DNA of 42,783 nt from Bacteroidaceae bacterium (GCA_024684455.1 JAIKWU010000074.1:1-42783); one strand, 5' to 3'. Positions 30,856 through 40,240 are shown, counted from the first letter of the stretch. Translations and numbers: made by a program. The notes: a model not told the origin generated them from the sequence alone.

Positions 30856-32001
30856 CTATTTCTGGGGAATGGATTTTTTCCAACAACGGCGGCGTTTGTG
30901 CGTGCGTCGTTCGAAGTAGATCCATTGCTGGTTCACCTTGTGATTGGTCTCCAGTTCGACGCTCGTCTCGCACCACTCGTATCCCTCGCTGATGAAGTAC
31001 GGCAGCAGGTCCTTGAAGAACAGGGCGTTCACACCCTTCGCCTGCCATTCTGGCCGCACGGCAATAAGCAGCATGTCGAGGTGGTTTTCGTGCTTCCACT
31101 TCAGCGCTTTCAGCAGATGCCACCAGCCGAAGGGCAGCAGGCGTCCGCCGCTCTTCTGCAAAGCCCGCGACAACGACGGCATACAGATGCCCGTTCCGAT
31201 GAGCCGTCCGTCCTTGTCGGTGATGCAACTCACGAGTTTCGGATCGACGGCGTTGAGATACATAGAGATGTATTGGTCAATCTGGCGTTCGCTCAGTTGT
31301 GAAAATCCGAACAGAGAAGAGTAGGCCTCATTGATTACCTCAAAAATTTCATGGCCGTAGGCCTTTGCAATCTGCTTGCAAGTCTTGAACTTGACGATTT
31401 GCAGACCGTACTTGTCCTGGACGAGGTTGGCCATGCGCATCAGACGTTCGGGCACACCCGTCTCGCGCGGCACCGTGAGACGCTGTTCGATCCAGTCGAT
31501 GTCCTTCTCGAAACCCAGCGCTGGCATGTGTTCAGGATAGTACGGGTAGTTGTACGAAGTGCCCATCGTGCCCAACTGGTCGAAGCCTTCGTAGAGCATA
31601 CCCTCGGGGTCCATGTCTGTAAATCCGAGCGGGCCCTGAATCTCCGTCATGCCCCGTTCCCTGCCCCACTCGGTCACAGCATCGAGCAGCGCACGGCTCA
31701 CTTCGAGGTCGTTCACAAAATCGATCCAACCGAAGCGAACAGACTTGATGTTCCACGTCGTATTGGCCTTATGGTTGATGATGGCGACGACACGTCCCAC
31801 AACCTGCCCATCCTTCCAAGCCAGAAACGCCTGACGCTCGCAGAACTCCAGCGCGGCATTCTTCGGACCAAGCGTGTTCTTGAGGTCAACATACAGGTCC
31901 GGCACGTAGTAGGGATGGCCCTTGTACAGGTTGTAACTGAACTTGATGAAGCGGTCGAGGTCCTTCGACGTTTCGACCTTTTGTATCGTAATGGCTGACA
32001 T
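30856..32001 (-). CDS. GNAT-like acyltransferase, unknown substrate
   Basis: A 381-residue cytoplasmic protein resembling the YghO-type GNAT proteins found widely in Bacteroidetes. It opens with a GNAT-like half (FIKFSYNLYKGHPYYVPDLY; QAFLAWKDGQVVGRVVAIIN), then GPLGFTDMDPEGMLYEGFD, and ends with a second half whose strand-helix unit (MLLIAVRPEWQAKGVNALFF) looks like the acetyl-CoA site. The tail is very basic (RRTHKRRRCWKKSIPQK). I chose the ATG at 32001 (MSAITIQKVETSKDL): a -7 box TAACTTTG at 32026-32033 lies upstream, so a start at 32028 would fall inside it. Substrate is unknown. Confidence 0.85.
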   Translation of the reverse strand: MSAITIQKVETSKDLDRFIKFSYNLYKGHPYYVPDLYVDLKNTLGPKNAALEFCERQAFLAWKDGQVVGRVVAIINHKANTTWNIKSVRFGWIDFVNDLEVSRALLDAVTEWGRERGMTEIQGPLGFTDMDPEGMLYEGFDQLGTMGTSYNYPYYPEHMPALGFEKDIDWIEQRLTVPRETGVPERLMRMANLVQDKYGLQIVKFKTCKQIAKAYGHEIFEVINEAYSSLFGFSQLSERQIDQYISMYLNAVDPKLVSCITDKDGRLIGTGICMPSLSRALQKSGGRLLPFGWWHLLKALKWKHENHLDMLLIAVRPEWQAKGVNALFFKDLLPYFISEGYEWCETSVELETNHKVNQQWIYFERRTHKRRRCWKKSIPQK

Positions 32002-32025
32002 ATCAGAAATGCGCGTATTTGTCGG

Positions 32026-32033
32026 CAAAGTTA
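32026..32033 (-). promoter_or_regulatory. -7 box of the GNAT-like gene
   Basis: TAACTTTG on the reverse strand, 24 bp upstream of the ATG at 32001. No clear -33 TTG is seen at the usual distance. Confidence 0.5.
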
Positions 32034-32104
32034 GCGAAAATCAGCGTGATTACCTATTTTTTTAACTTTTAATTGCCGCGATTCAAAAATTTCTTTGCGT
32101 TTTC

Positions 32105-32135
32105 TTGCAGGAATCATTAAAAATGCCTAATTTTG
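32105..32135 (+). promoter_or_regulatory. Promoter of the OmpA-family gene
   Basis: -33 TTG (32105-32107), 20 bp, -7 TAATTTTG (32128-32135). The leader is about 38 nt and AT-rich, ending in a run TTAAAAAATC near the start. Confidence 0.7.
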
Positions 32136-32176
32136 AGCCGTAAAATGCACTTTTATATTAAAAAATCTTTACAACT

Positions 32177-33307
32177 ATGACATTTTTCAAAAGAACACTG
32201 CTGGCTGCAGCCGCTATTGCCTGCGCGCTGACAGCATCGGCACAGGATGCCTACGAAAGCGAGGCATGGGAACTGGGCTACAAGCCCTATCCGTACAACT
32301 TTATCCAGTTGCAGGGCGGTATCGGTGAGACGTTTACCAACGCCAAGTTCACCGACATTATGACCCCGACGGCAAGTATCGGCTTCGGTCGCTTCTTTGC
32401 ACCTGCCATCGGTGCCCGTCTGCACGTCAACGGATGGGAGTCGAAGGGTGGTTTCCGCAGCATCACGGACACCTACAAGTACAAGTACATCACTGGTAAC
32501 GTTGACATTCTCTTGAACCTCAACAACCTGTTCTCGAAGAAGAGCCATCACTTCCTCAACGTGATTCTTGTAGGAGGTGTCGGACTGAGTTATGCATGGC
32601 AGAACAACGACATGGCTGCCATCGTAGCGAAAGGGCCGAGAGAGAACACGATGAACGCCTGGGGTAAAGGCTTCGACCGCGACGACCTGCTGAGTCACAA
32701 CCTCCGCGCAGGTGTCCTGCTCGACTTCAACATCGCCAAGCACTGGGCCCTGGGTGTCGAAGTTGACTTCAACTCGCTCGACGACCGTTTCAATTCAAAA
32801 TACACGAACCGCGACGACTGGATGATGACGGGGCAGATCTCGCTCACTTACAAGTTCGGCATGGCTAAGTCAAAGAAGCCAGATGTCGATGACACCCCAT
32901 ACGTAGGTGGCGCACACGACTTCGGTGAAACCGACAATGTGGACCAAGGCACAGTCAACCAGCCGAACACGACCATCATCAAGGAGGCCAAGCCGCTGAA
33001 GGAAGTCGTCTATTATGCCATCAACGTCAGCGACCCGAAGAACGTCGAGGCTGTTGCCGCCGAATGCGCTCGCTGGTGTAAGGAGAACCCGACCAAGAAA
33101 CTGCACGTAACAGGTTACGCCGACAAGGGTACTGGTACGGCAGTCATCAACCAGCGCATCTCCGATGCCCGCGCCAAGAAGATGGTAGAGGCACTGAAGA
33201 ATGCCGGTGTGCTCGATTCGCAAATCGTCAGCGAAGGTTTGGGCGACAAGGTTCAGCCGTTCACATCCAACGACGACAACCGCTGCGTCATCATCGAAGG
33301 AAAGTAA
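32177..33307 (+). CDS. OmpA-family outer membrane protein
   Basis: A 376-residue outer membrane protein with a signal peptide (TLLAAAAIACALTASAQ). An N-terminal beta-barrel of about 200 residues has alternating aromatic strands (TPTASIGFGRFFAPAIGARL; HWALGVEVDF). After a linker, a C-terminal OmpA peptidoglycan-binding domain contains LHVTGYADKGTGTAVINQRI, SDARAKKMVEAL, and ends VSEGLGDKVQPF plus NDDNRCVIIEGK. The usual NxxLSxxRA motif is modified to NQRISDARA, with the peptidoglycan-binding Asp and Arg kept. It probably tethers the outer membrane to the cell wall. It has its own promoter. A strong hairpin separates it from the CHASE2 gene, so cotranscription with that cassette may be partial. 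Confidence 0.93.
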   Translation: MTFFKRTLLAAAAIACALTASAQDAYESEAWELGYKPYPYNFIQLQGGIGETFTNAKFTDIMTPTASIGFGRFFAPAIGARLHVNGWESKGGFRSITDTYKYKYITGNVDILLNLNNLFSKKSHHFLNVILVGGVGLSYAWQNNDMAAIVAKGPRENTMNAWGKGFDRDDLLSHNLRAGVLLDFNIAKHWALGVEVDFNSLDDRFNSKYTNRDDWMMTGQISLTYKFGMAKSKKPDVDDTPYVGGAHDFGETDNVDQGTVNQPNTTIIKEAKPLKEVVYYAINVSDPKNVEAVAAECARWCKENPTKKLHVTGYADKGTGTAVINQRISDARAKKMVEALKNAGVLDSQIVSEGLGDKVQPFTSNDDNRCVIIEGK

Positions 33308-33317
33308 TTCTTGATGT

Positions 33318-33391
33318 GAGTTGAGAGTTGAGGGTTGAGGATTGAGTGAGAACACTATTTTGCACTCAGCCCTCAGCCCTCAACTCTCAAC
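33318..33391. repeat. Heptamer-built inverted repeat (hairpin) after the OmpA gene
   Basis: The left side is a 7-bp tandem (GAGTTGA, GAGTTGA, GGGTTGA, GGATTGA). The right arm 33371-33391 is its reverse complement with one mismatch over 21 bp against 33320-33340. A further TGAGTG/CACTCA pairing extends the stem. It may act as a terminator or RNA stabiliser; the T-run on the plus strand is poor (ATTTT). Confidence 0.8.
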
Positions 33392-33400
33392 ATTTTAACT

Positions 33401-34594
33401 ATGCTGAAGTTTCTTAAACAACTGTTCCACATCGACCATCTGATCATCACGCTGCTGGACTTCCTGTTCATCGACGTGATTCTGATGCTGGCGGTCAACA
33501 TCTCGTTCTTCAACCCCATTGAACGCGCCATCGAGAACTTCTCGATGATCGATATGTGCTACCAAGTGGAGAACAGGACCCAGGCGCCCGACACCAGCCG
33601 CATCATCACCATCGTGGACATCTCGGACGTGAAAGACCGAGTGAAAATCGCAGAAATGGTCGATAGCATCAATGCCGCAAATCCAGCCGTAGTGGCGTTC
33701 GACGTCATCTTTGACCCGCTGATTGGCACCGACGAGGTGAACATGCGCCTGCTGGAGTCGCTCTCTGCCCTGCCCGTTTCGCGCTATGCCTTTATGATGA
33801 AGGAATGGGACCAGCAGAAGCACTCGTACACAATACCGTTCCGTTCCTTTTTCTTTTTCGACGAATATGAACAGGACGGCTATGTGAACACACCCGAAAG
33901 TGCCGACGGAAGCACATTGCGCACATTCAGCCTGAACCGTGTATTTCTAGGCGACACCATCGAATCGTTCCCCCTGAAAATTGCGTCGGCCTACGACAAG
34001 CGCCTGGAAGGCCTGCGCGGCGAAGACCGCATCATCGACTTCTCGCCCACGTATTTCCCAGAGGTCAACTGGAACGACATCGGCAACAATGAACACCTGC
34101 TGCGCGACCGCATCGTCATTGTCGGCGCGCTCCACGACCTGGTGGACAACCACTACACGAGCATCGGCCGAATCGCCGGTGTGAAGGTGGTAGCACACAG
34201 CGTGCAGACGTTGCTGGAAAACCGCAACATACGCCATGCCAGCACGTTGTTTACCATCATCGTGACTTTCCTCATGGTCTATTTCACACAACTCTGGCAA
34301 CATTTCCTCGTCAAGAAGATGTGGAGTTCGACGAGCACGTTCTGGCTATTTGCCCGCCGAAGCGAATCGCTCATCTCGCTGCTCACCTTCTTCTGGGTCT
34401 GCTTCATCACATTCTTCAACTTCCTGTTGTTCCGCCTCGAGAACCTCTCACTCGACCTGTTGTGGATGCTGTGCGGCGTTGCCATCGTTGAGGAAGCACG
34501 CGGCTTCTACCGTGCCTTCGTTTGTGTGATGGCAGACAAACGCCATATCAACTTCTTCAAACGATCGCTCTACTACAAGCCGCTAAAACAATGA
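33401..34594 (+). CDS. CHASE2-domain membrane sensor without an output domain
   Basis: A 397-residue inner-membrane protein. An N-terminal transmembrane helix (about 14-35, LIITLLDFLFIDVILMLAV) precedes a CHASE2 domain of about 230 residues, shown by RIITIVDISD, NPAVVAFDVIFD, VNTPESADGSTLRTF and RDRIVIVGALHDLVDNHYTSIG with GVKVVAHSVQTLL. Three C-terminal membrane helices follow. In well-known CHASE2 proteins the helices lead into a kinase, cyclase or phosphodiesterase. Here only about 40 basic residues follow (ADKRHINFFKRSLYYKPLKQ), so no output domain exists. CHASE2 is an extracytoplasmic sensor. The next two genes encode exported proteins, which suggests signalling within the envelope. Confidence 0.88.
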   Translation: MLKFLKQLFHIDHLIITLLDFLFIDVILMLAVNISFFNPIERAIENFSMIDMCYQVENRTQAPDTSRIITIVDISDVKDRVKIAEMVDSINAANPAVVAFDVIFDPLIGTDEVNMRLLESLSALPVSRYAFMMKEWDQQKHSYTIPFRSFFFFDEYEQDGYVNTPESADGSTLRTFSLNRVFLGDTIESFPLKIASAYDKRLEGLRGEDRIIDFSPTYFPEVNWNDIGNNEHLLRDRIVIVGALHDLVDNHYTSIGRIAGVKVVAHSVQTLLENRNIRHASTLFTIIVTFLMVYFTQLWQHFLVKKMWSSTSTFWLFARRSESLISLLTFFWVCFITFFNFLLFRLENLSLDLLWMLCGVAIVEEARGFYRAFVCVMADKRHINFFKRSLYYKPLKQ

Positions 34595-34670
34595 AACGGG
34601 CAGTGATAGGTTTTGCACCCACACCTGCTCTTTAATGTCAAATCTTTAAGAATTATTCAAACCAAACATT

Positions 34671-35144
34671 ATGAAAACTCACAAGATTTTGTTCGTGTTT
34701 ATGATGTTCTGCATAGGCAGCATCTTTACAACCGCTCAGGCACAAGACGTTTATGTCTATTCCAAAATTGGTAAGTTCTTTATCCGCAAGGGCAAGAAAG
34801 ACACACCCGTCAACGTACAGACTCAGTTGGCACGTACCGACATCCTCTTGGTGCCAGCCAAAGGCAAACTCGTGCTCTTCGACCCCGAAAACCGCAAAGA
34901 GATAGAAATCCGCACATCGTACGAAGGTGTCAGTTCACTTGACAAACTCATCAACAACAACGAAACGACCACAGTGCGCAAACTCACCGACATGTACTTC
35001 CGTTTCCTTTGCCATCAGATGATGGACAGCATCGACAAAGAAGGCAACGAGAACGTGCCGACAGCCGTTGTTCGTGCGCTTGAACTCTTCCCCGACGAAG
35101 TGATGGAAGAGCCCGACGACGACCAGAAGTATATAGAAGACTGA
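34671..35144 (+). CDS. Small exported FecR-like protein
   Basis: A 157-residue protein with a signal peptide (ILFVFMMFCIGSIFTTAQAQ). Residues 26-80 (VYVYSKIGKFFIRKGKKDTP, then a TDILLVPAKGKLVLFDPENR-type strand pattern) resemble the small beta domain of FecR-like periplasmic proteins; the similarity is by pattern only. A helical segment and a very acidic tail (EVMEEPDDDQKYIED) follow. It lies 76 bp after the CHASE2 gene and its stop is 4 bp before the first ATG of the TPR-CHAT gene, so it is tightly coupled to the latter. It could be a ligand, inhibitor or substrate of the protease; that is inference. Confidence 0.75.
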   Translation: MKTHKILFVFMMFCIGSIFTTAQAQDVYVYSKIGKFFIRKGKKDTPVNVQTQLARTDILLVPAKGKLVLFDPENRKEIEIRTSYEGVSSLDKLINNNETTTVRKLTDMYFRFLCHQMMDSIDKEGNENVPTAVVRALELFPDEVMEEPDDDQKYIED

Positions 35145-35148
35145 CGGT

Positions 35149-38100
35149 ATGGATGGTATGAAAAAGATTCTTGCTCTTCTCATCATCCTGTGTGCATGGA
35201 CACCGACGCTGCTCGCACAGACAGTCGTCACCCCCCAGTCGCTGGAGCGCGAATACAGACTTGCCAACAAGATTATTGAGCAGAACGGCGACAAACGTCA
35301 GGCTCTGGAACTGCTGGAAAATGTGCGCAGTTATGGCTACATCAGCAAGGAAGACTTCGAGTACAGCAAGTTGCTTGACAAGATTGCCCTCATCAAGTGT
35401 GAACTGGGCGAAGTTGATCAGGCACTTGCCCTTGAGGATGAAGTCATTCAATGGCGGCGCAACCACAGGTGCGATGTCGGTGTTTTGGGGACCGCTCTTA
35501 GCAAGAAAGCCATTTTCTATTCCTACAAAAAAGACTACAACGCCGCCATCCAGTATGCAGAAGAGGCGTCGGCCATGTTGCTGAAACGCTATGGTGAGAA
35601 GGACCAAAACTATTGCAAGAACCTTCAGAGCCTGGCATTATACCATTCCTTCCGAGGCGCATCGTCCCATTCAGCACAAGATTTCCTAAAAGCGGTCGAG
35701 TATGGCGAGAGGGCTGTGAAGTATCTCGACAAGCGGACACCTGCCTATGCCGAAGCCCTGAACGACCTGGTCTTCTACTATTCACAGGCAGAGAATCGCG
35801 ACAAAGCCAACGAAATGACAGAGAAAGCGATTCAGAAGGGCCGCAGCATCTATGGCAAACGCAGCCGTGCCTACGCCGACATCCTGTCGAAGCAGGCTGT
35901 CCGTCTGGCTGGTTTGCGCAACTATTCGCAAGCCATCGACTATGCAATCGAGGCCCGTTTGCTCTACGAAGCCGACAGTGCTGTCACCGACCTCCGATAT
36001 GCCAAAATCCTCAACAACCTCGGTTCGTTCTGCAAGCAAGCCGAACGTTTTGACATGGGCATCGAGGCTCTCACCCTGGCCCAGCAAGTATATACGCAGA
36101 ATGGAAAGAACGGCACACAGGAATACATCAACTGTGTCAGCAACCTGGCTGCGCTCTACCGTCTGAAGGGCGACCTTGAGAAAGCCGACGAACTTGCCCT
36201 GCAAACCGAGCAACTCATCAACGTCACACAGGACGACGGCAACTACCTCACCTTCGGAAAGTCGCTTTCTGAGCAAGCGCGGATGTATGCTGAAAACGGC
36301 GACTTCAAGAGGGCTATCGACGTCGAAGCCCGTGCCTTGACCGTCTTCACTGACAATAAGGACACCCTCAATATGGCTGTCTGCATGAACGACCTCTCGT
36401 CCCACTATTTTAACAGCGGTAAGCACGACGAGGCACTCGACCTCTGCGAACAGTCCATCAACATCCTCAAGGGTGCCGGCATCAAGACCACGGCTCTCGG
36501 CCGAGCCTACAACAATCTCTCCCTCTACAATTACCGTCTGGGCAACAACCGCCGCGCTCTTGAACTCGGTCGCGCAGCAGTGCGCAACTACGAAGAGCAA
36601 GGCGATGTCAAGGGTTCGAGATATGCTACTATTCTCAGCAATCTCGCCATGTTCTACTACTACAACGACAGCCTCGACCTCGCCATCAACATCGGTCGCC
36701 ATGCCCTCGACATCCAGAGCGCCGCGCTGGGTCCCGAGCATCCCAACCTCGTACCCTCCTATCACAACCTCGCTACTTACTATCTGGAGAAAGGTGAACA
36801 GAAGCAGATGCGCCAGTATTTCGAACGTGCGATGGAGATGCAGACACAAATTGTCCGCAACAACTTCTCACATCTGACCACTGGGGGACGTGAACTTTTC
36901 TGGAACACCAAGAGCGGTATTTTCAAACTGGCTCCCGTACTTGCCTCACGCTGCAAGGACGACAACGCCCTCGTGACAGACGCCTACAACTCCGTCCTCT
37001 TCACGAAAGGTATCCTCCTCAACTCCGAAATCGACTTCGAGAACTTCCTCATGCAGACGGGCAAGACAGAACTGCTTGCCAAGTATGAAGAACTGGACCA
37101 GTTGCACAAGCGCATCGACGACTACCGTCACTCGGCAGCCTCCGACCGCGATGAAGTACGCAAACTTGAGCAACAGGCCAAACTCCTCGAACGCGACCTT
37201 GTACGTGACTGCAAGGAGTTCGGCGACTTCACATCCAACCTCACCATCACGTGCGACCAAGTGGCCGACTCGCTCGCTCCCGACGCTGCTGCCGTCGAAT
37301 TCTTCGACACACCGATGGATGGCGGCGACCGTCTCTACTCTGCCCTTCTCATGCGTCACGGATGGAAGCATCCGCGACTCGTACCTCTGTTCACACAGAA
37401 CGAACTGGTCCATCAGGACTACGACGGACAGGACCTGCACACGGCCCTCTGTTCGCCGGCTGGCATCAATGCCATCTACAATCATCCGCAAGTAGGACAC
37501 CTCGTCTGGTTCAACATCATGGAGCAGTTGGGCGACGACACCCACACCATCTACTTCTCGCCGACAGGCATCCTCTACCAACTCGGCATCGAGTACATGA
37601 AGTTCAACATGGAGCAGCGCATCAACGAACGCTACGTCATCCACCGTCTCTCCTCCACCAAGTCCATTGCCCAGGCCAAGTCGCGCAACGCCGTCAGTTC
37701 GGCTGCCGTCTTCGGTGGCCTCACCTACGACCTTGACACCGAGGAGATGACACGTCTGCATTCCGAGTATTCCATTCCTGTGCAGAACCTGCTGGCACAG
37801 AACACCGCTGAAAACACCCGTTCGCTTTTCAAGACCAACGCCGCAGCCCTCGACTCCCTCACACGTGCAGGACTTCGCGCCACACCGCTGCCTGGCACGC
37901 TCGTCGAGGTCCAGAATGTCAACGCGGCCCTAAGTGCCCGCAACATCGACACACGCCTCTTCACCGAGGAGAAAGGAACGGAAGAGGCCTTCAAGTCGCT
38001 CAGCGGGCGAGGACTCTCGCTCATCCACATTGCCACACATGGCTTCTACTTCTCCGACAGCGACATCAACCGCAACGCCCAGTTGCGACGCATCCTCAAC

Positions 38101-38553
38101 CCATCGTCGGGCGACAATATCGACGAAGACCACTCGATGGACTACAGCGGACTGTTCATGTCGGGAGCCAATACCGTACTGCGCGGACGCCGTGTGCCCG
38201 ATCATGTGGAAAATGGTGTGCTCACTGCCCGCGAAATCTCGCAACTCGACCTGCGCGGACTCGACCTCGTTGTCCTCTCTGCCTGCCAGACGGGACAGGG
38301 AGAACTGAAGGAAGACGGTGTCTATGGTCTGCAGCGCGCCTTTAAGAAAGCCGGTGCAAAGACCCTCGTCATGTCGCTCTGGAGCGTCAGCGACGCAGCC
38401 ACCCAGAAGATGATGAGCAGTTTCTACGACGCTCTGGCAGCAGGTCAATCACGCTTCGACGCCTTTGCTTCTGCACAGCAGGCCGTACGCGACGCAGGCT
38501 ATTCTTCACCCTTCTACTGGGCATCCTTCGTCATGCTCGACGACAACGAATAG
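35149..38553 (+). CDS. Exported TPR-CHAT caspase-like protease
   Basis: A 1134-residue protein. The signal peptide is best read from an in-frame ATG at 35158 (MKKILALLIILCAWTPTLLA); the ATG at 35149 adds three residues. About 600 residues of tetratricopeptide repeats follow, e.g. YAKILNNLGSFCKQAERFDM and AYNNLSLYNYRLGNNRRALE. A coiled linker (about 640-690) leads to a C-terminal CHAT domain with the caspase-like pair His964 (HIATHGFYFSD) and Cys1046 (VVLSACQTGQGE), numbered from 35149. CHAT proteases of the separase/caspase clan cut partner proteins, as in the type III-E CRISPR-associated protease. This one should be periplasmic, beside an exported FecR-like protein and a CHASE2 sensor. A strong terminator follows. 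Confidence 0.93.
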   Translation: MDGMKKILALLIILCAWTPTLLAQTVVTPQSLEREYRLANKIIEQNGDKRQALELLENVRSYGYISKEDFEYSKLLDKIALIKCELGEVDQALALEDEVIQWRRNHRCDVGVLGTALSKKAIFYSYKKDYNAAIQYAEEASAMLLKRYGEKDQNYCKNLQSLALYHSFRGASSHSAQDFLKAVEYGERAVKYLDKRTPAYAEALNDLVFYYSQAENRDKANEMTEKAIQKGRSIYGKRSRAYADILSKQAVRLAGLRNYSQAIDYAIEARLLYEADSAVTDLRYAKILNNLGSFCKQAERFDMGIEALTLAQQVYTQNGKNGTQEYINCVSNLAALYRLKGDLEKADELALQTEQLINVTQDDGNYLTFGKSLSEQARMYAENGDFKRAIDVEARALTVFTDNKDTLNMAVCMNDLSSHYFNSGKHDEALDLCEQSINILKGAGIKTTALGRAYNNLSLYNYRLGNNRRALELGRAAVRNYEEQGDVKGSRYATILSNLAMFYYYNDSLDLAINIGRHALDIQSAALGPEHPNLVPSYHNLATYYLEKGEQKQMRQYFERAMEMQTQIVRNNFSHLTTGGRELFWNTKSGIFKLAPVLASRCKDDNALVTDAYNSVLFTKGILLNSEIDFENFLMQTGKTELLAKYEELDQLHKRIDDYRHSAASDRDEVRKLEQQAKLLERDLVRDCKEFGDFTSNLTITCDQVADSLAPDAAAVEFFDTPMDGGDRLYSALLMRHGWKHPRLVPLFTQNELVHQDYDGQDLHTALCSPAGINAIYNHPQVGHLVWFNIMEQLGDDTHTIYFSPTGILYQLGIEYMKFNMEQRINERYVIHRLSSTKSIAQAKSRNAVSSAAVFGGLTYDLDTEEMTRLHSEYSIPVQNLLAQNTAENTRSLFKTNAAALDSLTRAGLRATPLPGTLVEVQNVNAALSARNIDTRLFTEEKGTEEAFKSLSGRGLSLIHIATHGFYFSDSDINRNAQLRRILNPSSGDNIDEDHSMDYSGLFMSGANTVLRGRRVPDHVENGVLTAREISQLDLRGLDLVVLSACQTGQGELKEDGVYGLQRAFKKAGAKTLVMSLWSVSDAATQKMMSSFYDALAAGQSRFDAFASAQQAVRDAGYSSPFYWASFVMLDDNE

Positions 38554-38582
38554 CCCCCTACCCCATCCACTTCACACAGCAG

Positions 38583-38633
38583 AAAGACCTACCGCCATAC
38601 ATTGTCATTTCGTGTGGCGGTAGGTCTTTTTTG
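38583..38633 (+). terminator. Terminator of the CHAT cassette
   Basis: A 15-bp stem (AAAGACCTACCGCCA) pairs across a 17-nt loop with 38615-38629 and ends in a T-run. The reverse strand also has an A-tract, so it may serve the convergent WYL regulator. A solo 12-bp unit of the array 4 type follows at 38636-38647. Confidence 0.88.
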
Positions 38634-38657
38634 TATCACTGCGGTGTGACAACGCCC

Positions 38658-39593
38658 CTACTCCAAAGGCGGGTTTTCAGTAGCATTGTGCGCGCGATAC
38701 CGCTGCAGTTCCTGAAGGATATAAGCCTGCAAATCGCGTCCCTGCACGATTTCGACATCGTTAATCAGCCCCATGACGAAACGCCCAACACCGACAGGAC
38801 TGCACACATGGGTCGAAAAGATACGGTGGCGGTTGTCTGTGTCGATGACGAGTTGGCTCTCCTTCACCCCACATTCTTCACAAAGCACCTGTGCCGCGAG
38901 CGGCGTCAGGCGGAGGATGACACGCCGGCTCGTCTCGCCGCTGAACCCGAACGGGTCGGTGTAGTAGTGGACATGGCGCGTCTGATGCTCCCACTGACGG
39001 TCAAGCAGTTGGACCTCACCACGGATACGGGCAATCTTGAACGTCTTGCACGTGTCGGTTTGCGGTTCGTAACAACGCACACTGGCACTGGCGGCAAGCA
39101 TACGGAAAGGCTCGACGAGACGGTCGGAAGGCTCATCCCGATGCGGCGACTCATAGTCATGAAGGACGACCTGTCGGTGGTTGCGCACGGCTTTCTGCAA
39201 CAGGCTTGTGTTCTGCTGCAACTGCTGGTCAACACGGGCTTCAGGCTGGCTGAAATCAACCCCGTAGAGGTTGCTGAACTTGCGGCGCAAGGTGGTGATT
39301 GCAGGGTCGGTGGCGTCGGCACGGCTAAGCATGTCGGCCATGGTGTTGACCTCGCTGCCCTTCAAGTGCATCTTGTCGGCGATGGTGGCATAGTGGGGCG
39401 AAGTATAGAAAATGGTATAGATAGTGTGCGACGACGAAACCTCGAACCCGGCGGCACGAAACATGGCGATGTAGCGGTGAAAAGTACGCGGTGAAATATC
39501 CAAACGGTCGCAAATGTCCTGAACCGTTTGGTCGGTGTTGCCCGTGAGCAGTTCGAGCAACTGCAGTTGGCGCGTAAAGATTTCGAGGTTCAT
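38658..39593 (-). CDS. WYL-domain transcriptional regulator
   Basis: A 311-residue DNA-binding protein. The N-terminal winged helix-turn-helix (about 1-60: TVQDICDRLDISPRTFHRYI) is of the DeoR/HTH-11 kind. A middle region and a WYL-type effector domain (about 135-230) follow: HRQVVLHDYESP, EPFRMLAASASVRCYEPQTD, TFKIARIRGEVQLL. The C-terminal extension shows RRVILRLTPLAAQVL. WYL regulators sense ligands, often nucleotides or nucleic acid, and control DNA-damage or defence genes in other bacteria. Nothing of that kind is adjacent; rnhB is upstream, 38 bp away. Targets are unknown. Confidence 0.87.
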   Translation of the reverse strand: MNLEIFTRQLQLLELLTGNTDQTVQDICDRLDISPRTFHRYIAMFRAAGFEVSSSHTIYTIFYTSPHYATIADKMHLKGSEVNTMADMLSRADATDPAITTLRRKFSNLYGVDFSQPEARVDQQLQQNTSLLQKAVRNHRQVVLHDYESPHRDEPSDRLVEPFRMLAASASVRCYEPQTDTCKTFKIARIRGEVQLLDRQWEHQTRHVHYYTDPFGFSGETSRRVILRLTPLAAQVLCEECGVKESQLVIDTDNRHRIFSTHVCSPVGVGRFVMGLINDVEIVQGRDLQAYILQELQRYRAHNATENPPLE

Positions 39594-39631
39594 GATGTCA
39601 TTGCTTAGTGTTGACGCCGATTGTCAAACCG

Positions 39632-40240
39632 TTAAGCCCCAAAGTCCAGATTGAGTTGTGCGTCGCCCAGGAGATTGAAGGTCATGCGGTGGTAGGGGGT
39701 AGTTCCGTACTGGCGGATGGCGGCACGATGGGCAGGAGTGGGATAGCCCATGTTGTGGTTCCATTCGTACATAGGGTATTCGTCGTGCAGTCGCAGCATG
39801 TAGTCGTCGCGGTAGGTCTTGGCGAGGATGGAGGCAGCGGCGATGGCGAGGTACTTTCCGTCGCCCTTGACGATGCAGGTGTGGGGCAGGTCGTGGTACT
39901 TGTAGAATCGGTTGCCGTCGATGATGAGATGGTCGGGGCGGACGCTGAGTTGGTCGATGGCGCGGTGCATGGCGGTGATGCTGGCACGGAGAATGTTCAT
40001 CTGGTCGATTTCCTCGGGCGTGACGATACCCACGGCCCATGCGACGGCATCGCGCTCAATCTCGGTGCGCAGTTGGTAGCGCTGTCGGGCGGTCAGTTGC
40101 TTGGAGTCGTTGAGCAGGTCGTTGCGATAGTCGGGTGAGAGAATGACGGCGGCGGCATAGACGGCTCCTGCCAGACAGCCTCGGCCCGCCTCGTCGCAGC
40201 CACATTCCACCGCGTTTTCGTTCAGGAAAGGCTTGAGCAT
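39632..40240 (-). CDS. rnhB: Ribonuclease HII
   Basis: A 202-residue RNase HII that nicks RNA in RNA-DNA hybrids and removes misincorporated ribonucleotides. The signature [22 protein letters not shown] opens the protein and supplies the first two acidic ligands; LIIDGNRF and [21 protein letters not shown] hold the others. Length is normal. The start lies 1 bp after the stop of the DUF3108 gene, so the two are cotranslated from one message. Confidence 0.97.
   Translation of the reverse strand: MLKPFLNENAVECGCDEAGRGCLAGAVYAAAVILSPDYRNDLLNDSKQLTARQRYQLRTEIERDAVAWAVGIVTPEEIDQMNILRASITAMHRAIDQLSVRPDHLIIDGNRFYKYHDLPHTCIVKGDGKYLAIAAASILAKTYRDDYMLRLHDEYPMYEWNHNMGYPTPAHRAAIRQYGTTPYHRMTFNLLGDAQLNLDFGA

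Noticed and set aside
35149-38553. TPR-CHAT gene as a type III-E CRISPR (Craspase) component
   Set aside because: There is no gRAMP/Cas7-11 gene or CRISPR array, and the protein has a signal peptide.
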